Shown: positions 35,556 to 44,192, counted from the first letter of the stretch. The stretch is DNA of 64,000 bases from an uncultured Prochlorococcus sp. (GCA_902537445.1 CACBBI010000002.1:1-64000), one strand, 5' to 3'. A program made the numbers and translations. The notes: a model not told the origin generated them from the letters alone.

Positions 35556-35580
35556 TCGAATATTTTCGAAACTATAAAAC

Positions 35581-37014
35581 ATGCTTAGAAGAGTAATAAA
35601 TCCTTTCTTATTATTGCCGCTTACTCTAAGTATGAATACCTTTAATGTTCTATCGAGCGAAACAAAAAATTACATTGATAGTGCTTTAGAAGAAAAATCA
35701 AATATTCCTTTTGTTGATTATCAAGAAATAGAAAAACTTATATTAAATAATCAAGAATTAAAATCATTACAAAACCTAGTAGCATCTGCAAGCTTTAATC
35801 TTTCCAGTCAAATTGCCAAAAGATACCCATCATTAGATCTTCAAGCCAATGGTTTACCAAAATATGTCGCAGGTAAAAAGTACAATAGCAATTCACCTAC
35901 TTTAAAAACATCACAATTTACGGCTAATCCGTCTCTAAATATTAAATGGGATGTAATTGCCCCGCTAAGAGGATCTGAAATTAAAATTGCCAAAACAAAT
36001 TACAAAATTGCAGAAAATAATTATGAGATTAAGAAAAAAGATTTAATTCAAGAAGCAAGAATCAGATATCACAAATACCAAAAATCATTTCAAGATATCA
36101 AAAATAAAAAATTTACACTTGATTTATCAATTACAAGTTTAGACAATGCTCAAACAAAGTTAGAAGCTGGAATTGGTACAAAATTTGAAGTTCTTGAAGC
36201 AGAAGCTCAATTATCTCGAGATCAACAATCACTTAATGAAAAAAAAATAGAACATGAAATTAATAAAATTTCTCTTAGAGAGATTCTTAATATTAAGGAT
36301 GACTTTGAAAGTACTAAAGAGCAAAATCTTATAGGGTTCTGGAATCATAAGTTGAGTCAAAATATTAATGAAGGTTTGGATAAAAATCTTTCCTTAAAAA
36401 ACCTTATTCTTCAAAAATCAATCAAAAATAGCCAAGCAAATAGCTTTTTAGCTCAAAATAAGCCAAATATCTACATCAGCAATACATTATCTAGTACATT
36501 TTCAAAGGGTGAATCTCTAACAACTAATATCGACTCTGAAAAATCTGGATCTAATTATACAAATACCATAAGTCTAAATTTTTCATGGAATATTTTTGAT
36601 GGCGGACAAAATAAGAACTCTTACAAATCAAAAATAGAAGATGCAGAAGCTGAAAAACATGCTTATGAAAATCTAAAAAATGTTTTGACCACAAGTATTA
36701 GTAAAGCCTACTTAAATCTTAAATTAAATGAAGAGAAAATAATTTCTTCTCTTAAAGAAATTGAATCTAGCAAAGAATCTGTAAGGCTTTCCAGACTTAG
36801 ATACGATGTTGGGATATCGACTCTAAAAGATGTTCTTATTAGGCAAAGCGAACTAAGTAATGCTAAATCAAAAAACATTAATGCAATATATAATTACAAT
36901 CTGTATATCGATGAACTAGAAAGATTAACTTTTCTTGATATGAGTAAAAATTGTTTGGGTAGTAATAATACTAAAATTAAATATACAGAGTCTATTTGCA
37001 ATATACAAATATGA
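35581..37014 (+). CDS. TolC-family outer-membrane efflux protein
   Basis: 477 residues with an N-terminal signal (LLLPLTLSMNTFNVLS, cleavage position unclear) and two long helical repeats typical of TolC, rich in Asn, Ser and Lys: SLDLQANGLPKYV and SLNFSWNIFDGGQNKNSYKS mark the beta-strand parts; LEAGIGTKFEVLEAEAQLSRDQQSL and RLRYDVGISTLKDVLIRQSEL are the repeated coiled-coil hairpins. It forms a trans-envelope export channel, probably with RND or ABC partners encoded elsewhere. Its last four bases overlap the start of the inositol-phosphatase gene (ATGA). Confidence 0.9.
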   Translation: MLRRVINPFLLLPLTLSMNTFNVLSSETKNYIDSALEEKSNIPFVDYQEIEKLILNNQELKSLQNLVASASFNLSSQIAKRYPSLDLQANGLPKYVAGKKYNSNSPTLKTSQFTANPSLNIKWDVIAPLRGSEIKIAKTNYKIAENNYEIKKKDLIQEARIRYHKYQKSFQDIKNKKFTLDLSITSLDNAQTKLEAGIGTKFEVLEAEAQLSRDQQSLNEKKIEHEINKISLREILNIKDDFESTKEQNLIGFWNHKLSQNINEGLDKNLSLKNLILQKSIKNSQANSFLAQNKPNIYISNTLSSTFSKGESLTTNIDSEKSGSNYTNTISLNFSWNIFDGGQNKNSYKSKIEDAEAEKHAYENLKNVLTTSISKAYLNLKLNEEKIISSLKEIESSKESVRLSRLRYDVGISTLKDVLIRQSELSNAKSKNINAIYNYNLYIDELERLTFLDMSKNCLGSNNTKIKYTESICNIQI

Positions 37015-37811
37015 ATCCTCCAAATTTAACTAATAAGCAACTAAATGAATTAGATTCTTTATTTGAATTAGTAAGTCAACGTCAAAAAAAAGATTTTGGA
37101 AATATTAACGCCACCAATAAAGCAGATGGATCGTTATTAACAAGTTGTGATTTATGGAGTGACAAAACAATCGTAGATGGCTTAGCTTCAATAGCTCCAG
37201 GTGAGGGTGTCCTTAGTGAAGAAGGGCAAAAGTACATTCCAAACTCAAAGGCTTATTGGGTGGTCGATCCACTCGATGGGACAACAAATTTTGCTGCAGG
37301 TATTCCTTACTGGTCTATATCAGTGGCAAGGTTCGTTGATGGTAAACCGCAATCTTCTTTTTTAATAATTCCTACATTGAAAAAAAAGTTTGTATCCATT
37401 AAAGGTAAAGGGGTTTGGTTAAATAACCAGAAAATAGACTCTAGCCAAAATAATCATCAAAGTGAATGCGTTTCTTTGTGTAGTAGATCAATAAAAATTT
37501 TACAAAAAAAACCAAACTCAGTTTTTCCTGGCAAAATCAGACTTTTAGGTGTATCGAGTTTAAATCTTACGAGTGTAGGGATGGGACAAACTTTCGGAGC
37601 AATAGAATCAACCCCTAAAATATGGGATATTGCAGCAGCCTGGCTGCTATTAGAAGAACTCAATTGTTCTATAGAGTGGTTAGAAACAGATCCTAGAAAT
37701 TTAGTTTCAGGAGAAGACTTGAGCGATGTAAATTTTCCATTAATTGCTTGTAGATCTATAGAAAAAGTTGAAATTTTAAAGCCATGGGGCAACTTATTAT
37801 TGGAAAAATAG
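37011..37811 (+). CDS. inositol monophosphatase family protein
   Basis: About 266 residues with the metal-site motifs of the family: GEGVLSEEG (Glu-Glu site), VDPLDGTTNFAAGIPYW and WDIAAAWLLLEE (third metal Asp). Members hydrolyse inositol-1-phosphate, histidinol phosphate or 3'-phosphoadenosine 5'-phosphate; cyanobacterial ones are often assigned to any of these. Substrate cannot be fixed from sequence. The ATG overlaps the TolC gene stop, preferable to an upstream TTG. Confidence 0.9.
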   Translation: MNPPNLTNKQLNELDSLFELVSQRQKKDFGNINATNKADGSLLTSCDLWSDKTIVDGLASIAPGEGVLSEEGQKYIPNSKAYWVVDPLDGTTNFAAGIPYWSISVARFVDGKPQSSFLIIPTLKKKFVSIKGKGVWLNNQKIDSSQNNHQSECVSLCSRSIKILQKKPNSVFPGKIRLLGVSSLNLTSVGMGQTFGAIESTPKIWDIAAAWLLLEELNCSIEWLETDPRNLVSGEDLSDVNFPLIACRSIEKVEILKPWGNLLLEK

Positions 37812-37878
37812 TTGCATGATAAATCAATAATTGCTTGAAAAACTTCTTAATCCGATACAATAAAAAATAAGTAAATAA

Positions 37879-38823
37879 ATGAAATATTTGAAGAAAATTA
37901 ATATGCAGCGAAGTTCAACATGGATACTGAAAAGTTTGTGGGGAGCTTGTGAGCGATGGAGCAAATCTGATTGCGTTGATTTAAGCGCTGCATTTGCATA
38001 CTACACACTTCAATCATTTTTTCCTATTCTTCTAATTTCTCTTTCAATAGCTTCATGGTTCTTAGGAAAACAAGAGGGATTAGATCAACAAATAATTGCT
38101 ATTGCTTCTCAGATTTTACCTCCTTCAGTAGTTGAGTTAGTAGAAACAACATTATTTAATTTGATAGATCAAGGTTTTGGAGCAGGTATCCTAGGGGCTA
38201 TGTTTTTGCTTTTTACAGCAGGAAATGCATATCTATCTCTTCAAAGAGGTTCGGATAGGCTTTGGGAAGACGAAATACCTTCTAAAAAAGTAAATGCTGC
38301 TTGGAGAGTGCAAGCTTCGAGATTTCTCAGAAATAGAGTTGAAGCCTTTTTAATAGTATTCTTTATTGGTTTTTTAATGGTACTAGATCAGATTAGTGCA
38401 AATCTTAGGATGATCCCAAGTAACGTTTTAGAAAATCTTTCAAAATCTAATAATCTTATTTCTGATTTATTATTAAAGTTACCGCTATTGCAAGTTGGTC
38501 AGTTTGCAATACCACTAATCGGATTTTCTTTAATGGCTCTTTTATTACAAGCCCTTTTACCAAGTCGAAAAGTTCCTTTAAAACCACTTTTACCTGGATC
38601 ATTTCTTATTGGAATTGGCCTAACTACTTTGAACCTAGCAGTAAGTAAAAGTATTCTTTCACTTGGAGTAAGATTTCAAGCATATGGTTTTATTGGAGGT
38701 TTTCTTGTACTTACTTTATGGGTATGGCTATTAGGAGTGATTTTATATTTTGGACAGTGCTGGAGCGTAGTTATTGCTAGTATGACTTTATTAAATAAAA
38801 AAAGAAATTATAAAAAACAATAA
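37879..38823 (+). CDS. YihY/BrkB family membrane protein
   Basis: 314 residues with about six membrane segments. CVDLSAAFAYYTLQSFFPILLI, WRVQASRFLRNRVEAFLIV and FQAYGFIGGFLVLTLWVWLLG are the signature regions of the YihY/BrkB (UPF0761-type) family, once misnamed ribonuclease BN. Transport function is unproven. A second ATG eight codons in (MQRSSTW) is an alternative start. It is followed 5 bases later by a zinc-ribbon membrane gene. Confidence 0.88.
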   Translation: MKYLKKINMQRSSTWILKSLWGACERWSKSDCVDLSAAFAYYTLQSFFPILLISLSIASWFLGKQEGLDQQIIAIASQILPPSVVELVETTLFNLIDQGFGAGILGAMFLLFTAGNAYLSLQRGSDRLWEDEIPSKKVNAAWRVQASRFLRNRVEAFLIVFFIGFLMVLDQISANLRMIPSNVLENLSKSNNLISDLLLKLPLLQVGQFAIPLIGFSLMALLLQALLPSRKVPLKPLLPGSFLIGIGLTTLNLAVSKSILSLGVRFQAYGFIGGFLVLTLWVWLLGVILYFGQCWSVVIASMTLLNKKRNYKKQ

Positions 38824-38828
38824 CTAAG

Positions 38829-39170
38829 ATGAATTATTTCCTTAAAGCTAATAAAAATCTTCTAACTTACTCATTAATCATACTTATATTTATTCCAATT
38901 TTTGGAATAAACTTTTTCATAAGCTTTCTCGGTAATATCCTACTCCTATTATTTTTAATTACTCTACTATTAGTAATTTTAGTATTTGTAGGTTTTAACT
39001 CTTACAAATCAAAAATAAGTACTTGTAATAGTTGTGGTGCTATATCCCTAGGCTTAAGTGAAAACTGCATGAATTGTGGGGCAAATCTAGAAAATATTAG
39101 TAAAAACAATCAATCTGATAATAAACCTAGTGAAAGTACCATTGAAGTGGAAGCAGAAGAAGTAAAGTAA
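38829..39170 (+). CDS. membrane protein with C-terminal zinc ribbon
   Basis: 113 residues. Two hydrophobic segments fill residues 14-60; after a basic turn comes a short zinc ribbon TCNSCGAISLGLSENCMNCG (two CxxC pairs) and an acidic tail (EVEAEEVK). No family recognised. Follows the YihY gene closely, so probably cotranscribed. Function unknown; the ribbon could bind metal or nucleic acid. Confidence 0.65.
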   Translation: MNYFLKANKNLLTYSLIILIFIPIFGINFFISFLGNILLLLFLITLLLVILVFVGFNSYKSKISTCNSCGAISLGLSENCMNCGANLENISKNNQSDNKPSESTIEVEAEEVK

Positions 39171-39174
39171 AATG

Positions 39175-39321
39175 CTAACCTATTCCAATTTGTCTAAGAA
39201 TACTTTGTCCAGTAATTAATTCAGTCCCAAGTCCAATCAAAATACCCATCATTGCCATACGACCATTCCAGGTTTCTGCGAAATTTACGAAGCCAAATCT
39301 TGGTTGATTGTCATTATTCAT
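39175..39321 (-). CDS. high-light-inducible protein (HLIP)
   Basis: A 48-residue frame beginning MNNDNQPRFGFVNFAETWNG and continuing RMAMMGILIGLGTELITGQ. The ETWNGRMAMMG segment is the chlorophyll-binding helix signature of HLIP/SCP proteins, which bind chlorophyll and carotenoid during light stress and PSII repair. A single membrane helix is present, as expected. The gene is too short for standard finders and lies between two other small genes. RpaB, encoded here, is known to control some hli genes; no HLR1 site was identified in the upstream bases. Confidence 0.93.
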   Translation of the reverse strand: MNNDNQPRFGFVNFAETWNGRMAMMGILIGLGTELITGQSILRQIGIG

Positions 39322-39390
39322 AATTAACTAGATTATCTTTCAAATCATTTTAACGTTTTAAGGAAGAATTTATGATAAATAATAAATTAA

Positions 39391-39774
39391 TTATTTAACA
39401 TGTCTTACTCCATCAACAGGTCGATACTCATCTCCAGTTAATTCCTCAAATACAATGGCTGGCAATCCTGTATCAAACATTGTTTGCAATGCTTCTTTTA
39501 ACATAGGATTCCAACCTCCAGTACTAACTTTTCCATGTCTTACAGTCCAGTCCCAAGTCCCTTGAAGATCTCTGGGAAGTCTACCTTCTCTATCTCTTCG
39601 GGCGACTAAGTCTAAAGATTCAACTATACCAACAATAACTGGATTTTTACCGTAAGAAGGAGTAAGACTTAGTTCAAGTCTCACTGGATCTTCTTTAACT
39701 ATTTTTAAACGAAACCTTGGTGGCAACTTGAGGGATCTTATTACCGCTGAGACAATTTTTGTTCTTAATTCCAA
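39391..39774 (-). CDS. conserved cyanobacterial hypothetical protein
   Basis: 127 residues, soluble and basic, with segments LKLPPRFRLKIVKEDPVRLELSL, GIVESLDLVARRDREGRLPRD and LPAIVFEELTGDEYRPVDGV. Clearly a conserved-looking protein with a folded core, but I cannot name it; cyanobacteria-specific by impression. The start is a TTG: AAGGA lies about seven bases ahead of it and no ATG fits. Separate from the HLIP gene by 69 bases and from the DUF2973 gene by 24. Confidence 0.75.
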   Translation of the reverse strand: MELRTKIVSAVIRSLKLPPRFRLKIVKEDPVRLELSLTPSYGKNPVIVGIVESLDLVARRDREGRLPRDLQGTWDWTVRHGKVSTGGWNPMLKEALQTMFDTGLPAIVFEELTGDEYRPVDGVRHVK

Positions 39775-39798
39775 TTTTTTTCCTTAGATGTAATTTAA

Positions 39799-40062
39799 TT
39801 AATCAGTTGTTGAACCTTTTTCTTCTAATGTAGAGTTATCGTCATTAGAAAATCTAACTGTTAATAGTTCCTCTTCTGTTATGTTTCCTGATTTATCTAA
39901 TAGTTCTGGATGTATTGTGTACTTTTTTTGTTTAAAACTTGAAGTACTGAAACGTTTATTTTTATTATCGGATATACCCCAGCCATTAGACATTACTTTA
40001 AAAGCTTTCCAAACTAAATAAGTTAAGGCTGCAGAATATATGATTGGAAATAGAATAGTCAT
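39799..40062 (-). CDS. DUF2973-like protein
   Basis: 87 residues: one N-terminal hydrophobic segment (ILFPIIYSAALTYLVWKAF) followed by a polar tail with YTIHPELLDKSGNITEEELLTVRF. The HPELLD-x-G pattern after a single membrane helix is what I recall of DUF2973 in cyanobacteria. Function unknown. Upstream of the TTG-start gene on the same strand; divergent from the HtrA gene. Confidence 0.65.
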   Translation of the reverse strand: MTILFPIIYSAALTYLVWKAFKVMSNGWGISDNKNKRFSTSSFKQKKYTIHPELLDKSGNITEEELLTVRFSNDDNSTLEEKGSTTD

Positions 40063-40234
40063 TAAACTTATAAATTAGTTAGTTATATGTTTAATATCAT
40101 AGCCCGAAAAAAAGAAATTTAGCTAATTTAAGTTATTAAATTATTCTCTAGATTCAATAAATCTAATTAGTAGTTATATTTAAATTATACTGATATGGTG
40201 TATAAATCTTTCGAAGAACTTAAAAAAATCAAAA

Positions 40235-41356
40235 TTGAAAAGATACATCCAAAAGCTATTACTAATCGCCTCATTTACTATGTTGGGCATTACATATCCT
40301 TCAAAAGTAATATCCCAACCATTAAGTAAATCTACAATTAATGAAGTTAATTTATCTTCAAACAAATCTTTCATAACTAAAGCTGTAGAAAGAACCGGTG
40401 CAGCTGTAGTGACAATTGATACACAAAGATATATCAAAAAGAGAAAATTTCCTAGAAATTCTCAACTATTTCTAGACCCATATTTTGAAAGATTTTTTGG
40501 ATTAGATTTGCCTAATGACAATCGACCAAGGATAGAGCAAAGTCAAGGTAGTGGATTTATATTTGCAGATGGACTTATAATGACCAATGCTCATGTTGTG
40601 AATGGATCAGATAAGGTGATAGTTGGTTTAACCAATGGCAAAAAATTAGAAGCTAAACTTATAGGGCAAGACTTTTTTACTGATTTAGCTGTGCTAAAGA
40701 TTGAAGGGAAAGGACCTTGGCCAAAAGCGAAATTGGGCAATTCGGCAAAGATTAAAGTTGGTGATTGGGCTATAGCCGTTGGAAATCCATTCGGACTGGA
40801 AAACACAGTTACCCTTGGTATTATTAGTAATCTAAATAGAAACGTTGCTCAATTAGGAATATATGATAAAAAGCTTAATTTGATACAAACAGACGCTGCT
40901 ATTAATCCTGGCAATTCTGGAGGTCCACTATTAAATAGCGAAGGAGAAGTAATTGGTATTAATACATTGATAAGATCAGGTCCAGGAGCGGGTTTGAGTT
41001 TCGCAATCCCAATTAATAAAGCTAAGGAAATTGCCTATCAACTTATAAAAAATGGAAAAGTAATACATCCTATGATCGGGATTAGCCTAATAGAAGAAAG
41101 CAATTCTGAGAGAAAAAATAATGTTATTAAAGTTGGATATGTAGTACCAAACAGTCCAGCTGAAAAGAGTGGAATAATGATAGAGGATATTATAGTAAAA
41201 GTCGGCAATAAAGAAATTGAAACAGCATCAGACGTTATAGACCAAATAAGTAAAAATGGTATTAATAAACAAGTAAATATATTACTTAAGCGTAGAAATA
41301 AATTTATTAAATTAAAAGTAGTACCAACTGATATAACTAATCTAGGAAATAACTAA
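40235..41356 (+). CDS. HtrA/Deg-type serine protease
   Basis: Periplasmic or lumenal protease/chaperone. 373 residues: signal peptide at the N-terminus, trypsin-like domain with His120 (TNAHVV), Asp150 (TDLAVLKI) and Ser228 (NPGNSGGPLL), then one PDZ domain ending near residue 365 (VVPNSPAEKSGIMIEDIIVKVG). Cyanobacteria carry HhoA, HhoB and HtrA paralogs; which one this is cannot be told. The start is TTG; no in-frame ATG lies upstream and the next ATG would cut the signal peptide. Confidence 0.93.
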   Translation: MKRYIQKLLLIASFTMLGITYPSKVISQPLSKSTINEVNLSSNKSFITKAVERTGAAVVTIDTQRYIKKRKFPRNSQLFLDPYFERFFGLDLPNDNRPRIEQSQGSGFIFADGLIMTNAHVVNGSDKVIVGLTNGKKLEAKLIGQDFFTDLAVLKIEGKGPWPKAKLGNSAKIKVGDWAIAVGNPFGLENTVTLGIISNLNRNVAQLGIYDKKLNLIQTDAAINPGNSGGPLLNSEGEVIGINTLIRSGPGAGLSFAIPINKAKEIAYQLIKNGKVIHPMIGISLIEESNSERKNNVIKVGYVVPNSPAEKSGIMIEDIIVKVGNKEIETASDVIDQISKNGINKQVNILLKRRNKFIKLKVVPTDITNLGNN

Positions 41357-41361
41357 AAGAT

Positions 41362-41505
41362 TTAATTGTCATTCTGTTTAAGTATTTCCACACACATAGA
41401 AATACATCTACCATCCCTTATTTCACAGTTAGTAATGCATTCAAAATAACTTTCAATAGGATCAGAAATTTGAAACTGTTTTTCTTGGAATTCATAATTT
41501 TGCAT
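41362..41505 (-). CDS. small four-Cys picocyanobacterial protein
   Basis: A 47-residue frame, MQNYEFQEKQFQISDPIESY then FECITNCEIRDGRCISMCVEILKQ. Four cysteines in the pattern C-x3-C-x6-C-x3-C on a likely helical hairpin. I recall small proteins of this kind next to other genes in Prochlorococcus and Synechococcus, but no function. Two CxxxC pairs suggest a disulfide-linked or metal-bound helix pair (CHCH-like). It converges with the HtrA gene (5 bases between stops). Confidence 0.65.
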   Translation of the reverse strand: MQNYEFQEKQFQISDPIESYFECITNCEIRDGRCISMCVEILKQNDN

Positions 41506-41616
41506 ATAAATTATTAAAACTTATTTTTGTATTTTTCAGATTAATCAAGGACGGTAAACTATGTAAAGATAAATGAGTGATCTTACTTAGCCAAATGTAA
41601 ACTTTAGTAAAAGTAA

Positions 41617-43245
41617 TCAAAGTTTTTTATGAATTTGAGTTTTTTCTAAAAAATATTCGTAATTACCATAATATGAAAATAACTTAGCATCTTTAATTTC
41701 GATAATTCTATTTGCAACCTTTGAAATAAAATACCGATCATGAGAAATGATTAATAATGAACCTTTATAATTTTTAATTGCTAATTCTAAGTTTTCCTTA
41801 GATTGCAGATCCAAATGATTAGTTGGTTCGTCCAAAAGAAGGAAATTACTAGGATAAATAATCATGAGCGCCAATGCTAATCTTGCCTTTTCTCCCCCAC
41901 TGAGTTGTTTAATGTATTTAAAAACAGTTTCATTTTGAAAGCCAAAACCCCCTAAAAATGTTCTAACTTTTTTTTGGGACCATTCTGGAGACTTATTACA
42001 TATTAAATCAATAACCCTTTCGTCAAGTGAAAGTGCTTCAGCCTGATTCTGTTCATAATAGCTAGTAATTATGTTATGTTTACCAAGATTAATTTCTCCA
42101 ATTTCAGGAGATATTTTTTTCATAATAATTTTAAGCAATGTAGATTTGCCGCAGCCATTAGGTCCCAATATTGCTATTTTCTCCCCAGAAGAAATCTTTA
42201 AATTAATATCTAAAAAAAGAATTTTATCCTCGAAACTATGAGACAAATTTTTGATATTTAGAACTAATTTTCCTGAGCGAGGGCACTCTGGAAAATTAAA
42301 AACAGGACTTTTTGATTTTGCTATGGGAGCCTCAATTTTAGAAATCTTTTTTAATTGTTTTTCTCTACTCTTTGCTTGAGAACTTCTAGTTGCACTAGCT
42401 CTAAATCTATCTATATACCTCTTCTGTAACTCAATTTCTTTTTGTTGTAATTGATATGCCTTATTTTGTGATTCTTCATTCAAAGATTTCTGTTCGACAA
42501 AAAAAGAATAGTTTCCATTATATGTTTCAGATGTTCCTCTATCTACAAAAATTATTTTTTTACATAATTTATCTAAGAAATATCTATCATGGCTTATTAT
42601 TATAACTGCGATTTTAAGCGATGATAGATATTCTTCCAACCAAAAAATAGTTTCTAAATCTAAATGATTGGTTGGTTCATCCAGTAAAAGTAAATCAGGT
42701 TTTTGTAAGATAATTTTTCCAAGTGCAACTTTCATCTGCCAACCACCTGAGAAATTGCCAACTAATTTATCAGCATCTTCTATAGAAAAGCCTAATCTTG
42801 GTAATATTTTTTCTACATCAGATTGCATTTTATAACCACCTAAAGCTTCAAATTTTGCTTGATATTTTGCGAGTTGATTTACAAATATTTCAAGTTCATC
42901 GGAATTTTTTTTTATATCCAACGATTTCATTTTATTCTCAATTTCTAAAAGTTTAATGGCAACAATTTGTATATCTTTAAAAGAACTTTCTAATTCCTGT
43001 CTCACTGAAAAATTCAAATTACAATCAAACTCTTGCTTTAAATGGGCAATTTTAGGATTTCCCTCTTTAATGATCGCTCCACTTGTTTGCTCTTCCTCTC
43101 CAATTAAAATCTTAAATTGGGTTGATTTACCTGCACCATTAGAACCAACTAAGCCAACTTTTTCTCCTTTTTTAATCTCCCAACTAATATTTTTTAAAAC
43201 AACATCTGTAGAATAAATTTTGCTTACATCTTCGAATCTAATCAC
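41617..43245 (-). CDS. ABC-F family ATP-binding protein
   Basis: 542 residues with two ABC domains in tandem (Walker A VGSNGAGKST and LGPNGCGKST; signatures NFSGGWQMK and LSGGEKARL; Walker B LLLLDEPTNHLDL and FLLLDEPTNHLDL). No membrane segment. The linker between domains (residues about 240-300, highly charged, YQLQQKEIELQKRYIDRFR and SQAKSREKQLKK) is the ABC-F translation-factor signature. Such proteins act on ribosomes (EttA/YdiF/Uup groups). Exact subgroup not determined. Confidence 0.92.
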   Translation of the reverse strand: MIRFEDVSKIYSTDVVLKNISWEIKKGEKVGLVGSNGAGKSTQFKILIGEEEQTSGAIIKEGNPKIAHLKQEFDCNLNFSVRQELESSFKDIQIVAIKLLEIENKMKSLDIKKNSDELEIFVNQLAKYQAKFEALGGYKMQSDVEKILPRLGFSIEDADKLVGNFSGGWQMKVALGKIILQKPDLLLLDEPTNHLDLETIFWLEEYLSSLKIAVIIISHDRYFLDKLCKKIIFVDRGTSETYNGNYSFFVEQKSLNEESQNKAYQLQQKEIELQKRYIDRFRASATRSSQAKSREKQLKKISKIEAPIAKSKSPVFNFPECPRSGKLVLNIKNLSHSFEDKILFLDINLKISSGEKIAILGPNGCGKSTLLKIIMKKISPEIGEINLGKHNIITSYYEQNQAEALSLDERVIDLICNKSPEWSQKKVRTFLGGFGFQNETVFKYIKQLSGGEKARLALALMIIYPSNFLLLDEPTNHLDLQSKENLELAIKNYKGSLLIISHDRYFISKVANRIIEIKDAKLFSYYGNYEYFLEKTQIHKKL

Positions 43246-43317
43246 TGTTTTAAAAATAGAATTTACAAAATCTGTGGATTATTTACTAAAAAATATTTTG
43301 TGGAATAAAATTAAATC

Positions 43318-43494
43318 ATGAAAAGAATAGAACAAATTTTCGTGATTTTCATAGCTGCAGCTCTTGCAATTCCGAGTTATTGGTTTTTTTGGACTTTGGC
43401 TGGTGGAGGTGGCTACAACAAAAGAATAAAACCTATCCCTAATCCAAATAATAATTATTCGAAACCTTTTCCTAAAGACCTCCTCGAGCCTTGA
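43318..43494 (+). CDS. small hypothetical single-helix membrane protein
   Basis: A 58-residue frame: basic start (MKRIEQ), one hydrophobic helix IFVIFIAAALAIPSYWFFWTL, then GGGGYNKRIKPIPNPNNN and an acidic-basic tail. It reads as a small type II or tail-anchored membrane protein with a Gly-rich linker. Not recognised. The start lies 72 bases from the divergent ABC-F start and the 3' end overlaps the convergent Nif11-like gene by about 23 bases. Confidence 0.55.
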   Translation: MKRIEQIFVIFIAAALAIPSYWFFWTLAGGGGYNKRIKPIPNPNNNYSKPFPKDLLEP

Positions 43495-43702
43495 TTAACC
43501 ACATTTTAGTTGCCTCATCATCAATGGTACTCAAATATTCAATAACCTCTTCTTTAGTCACAGAAATATTTAACTCGCTACCAATATCGCATATTTTATC
43601 TAAGGCTTTTTTGGGATTAGTTAAGGCTGTCATAAACAGACTTTGTTTCTTTCTGGAATCGTTGGCTATTAACTTATAGAGCTTTTCAGCATTACTGGAC
43701 AT
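43472..43702 (-). CDS. small protein resembling a Nif11-type leader
   Basis: 76 residues, helical: LYKLIANDSRKKQSLFMTAL, then AKDK-like turns and IGSELNISVTKEEVIEYL, ending IKARGGL. The first half and the TKEEV turn resemble Nif11-like leader domains, and the Gly-Gly near the end resembles leader cleavage sites. No core peptide follows the GG (only Leu), and no lanthipeptide synthetase or peptidase-ABC gene is nearby, so it is probably a stand-alone Nif11-like protein. Assignment tentative. Confidence 0.5.
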   Translation of the reverse strand: MSSNAEKLYKLIANDSRKKQSLFMTALTNPKKALDKICDIGSELNISVTKEEVIEYLSTIDDEATKMWLIKARGGL

Positions 43703-43736
43703 GGTTTTAAAATCTATTTATTAATAGATTATTACT

Positions 43737-44075
43737 TCAAGCTACATTTTGTTCATTATATTTAATATTAGATAAATCATTATCCACATCTTTTATCTCT
43801 TTTGCAGAGGCATCTGCCATACTTCTTGCGTCTAAACATAAAACTTTTCTTAGTTTCGCAAAGTTAGCTGCGTGAGATTTTCTACCATCTTTTTGGGCAT
43901 AATACTCAGACTGTTGAAGAATATGATGAAGATGAGTTAACAAATATGGACTAATTACAGCTGATACCAAAACATCACTATTTTCATGATCGTGAGAATC
44001 AGAATTGACTAATCTTTTTTTCGGTTTATCAATTATCGACCTTTTAGGAGAATCAATTTTTCTTGAATTTTTCAT
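43737..44075 (-). CDS. hypothetical protein, charged with helical C-terminal region
   Basis: About 112 residues; I chose the ATG in front of KNSRKIDSPKRS, because the upstream 19 codons are non-coding in character. The N-terminal third is basic and polar (PKRSIIDKPKKRLVNS), then DHENSDVLVSAVISPYLLTHLHHILQQSEYYAQK and KSHAANFAKLRKVLCLDARSMA. No family recognised. Divergent from the ribbon-helix-helix gene, with which it may share a regulatory region. Confidence 0.6.
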   Translation of the reverse strand: MKNSRKIDSPKRSIIDKPKKRLVNSDSHDHENSDVLVSAVISPYLLTHLHHILQQSEYYAQKDGRKSHAANFAKLRKVLCLDARSMADASAKEIKDVDNDLSNIKYNEQNVA

Positions 44076-44125
44076 GGGACAATAAAACAAATAATTGATA
44101 CGGACATAAATTTCCTTACTAATAA

Positions 44126-44162
44126 TATACACAAAGATAGTATCCTTGACTAACTGTGTATA
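44126..44162. promoter_or_regulatory. symmetric divergent promoter/operator candidate
   Basis: Inverted repeat TATACACA (44126-44133) and TGTGTATA (44155-44162), 21 bases between the arms. Each arm also looks like an extended -10 element facing its own gene (TGTGTATACT on the plus strand, TGTGTATATT on the minus strand). It lies between the hypothetical gene and the ribbon-helix-helix gene, so it could be the regulator's own operator or two back-to-back promoters. Confidence 0.5.
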
Positions 44163-44192
44163 CTAATAAGTAACAGTTATCAACTTTGACTC

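Noticed and set aside
37457..37792. 111-codon minus-strand frame
   Set aside because: Antisense to the inositol monophosphatase gene; no independent support.
37879..38823. Ribonuclease BN
   Set aside because: The YihY/BrkB family was once called this, but it is a membrane protein with no nuclease motif.
43472..43702. Lanthipeptide (prochlorosin) precursor
   Set aside because: Gly-Gly is followed by only one residue, so no core peptide is present, and no modifying enzyme is nearby.
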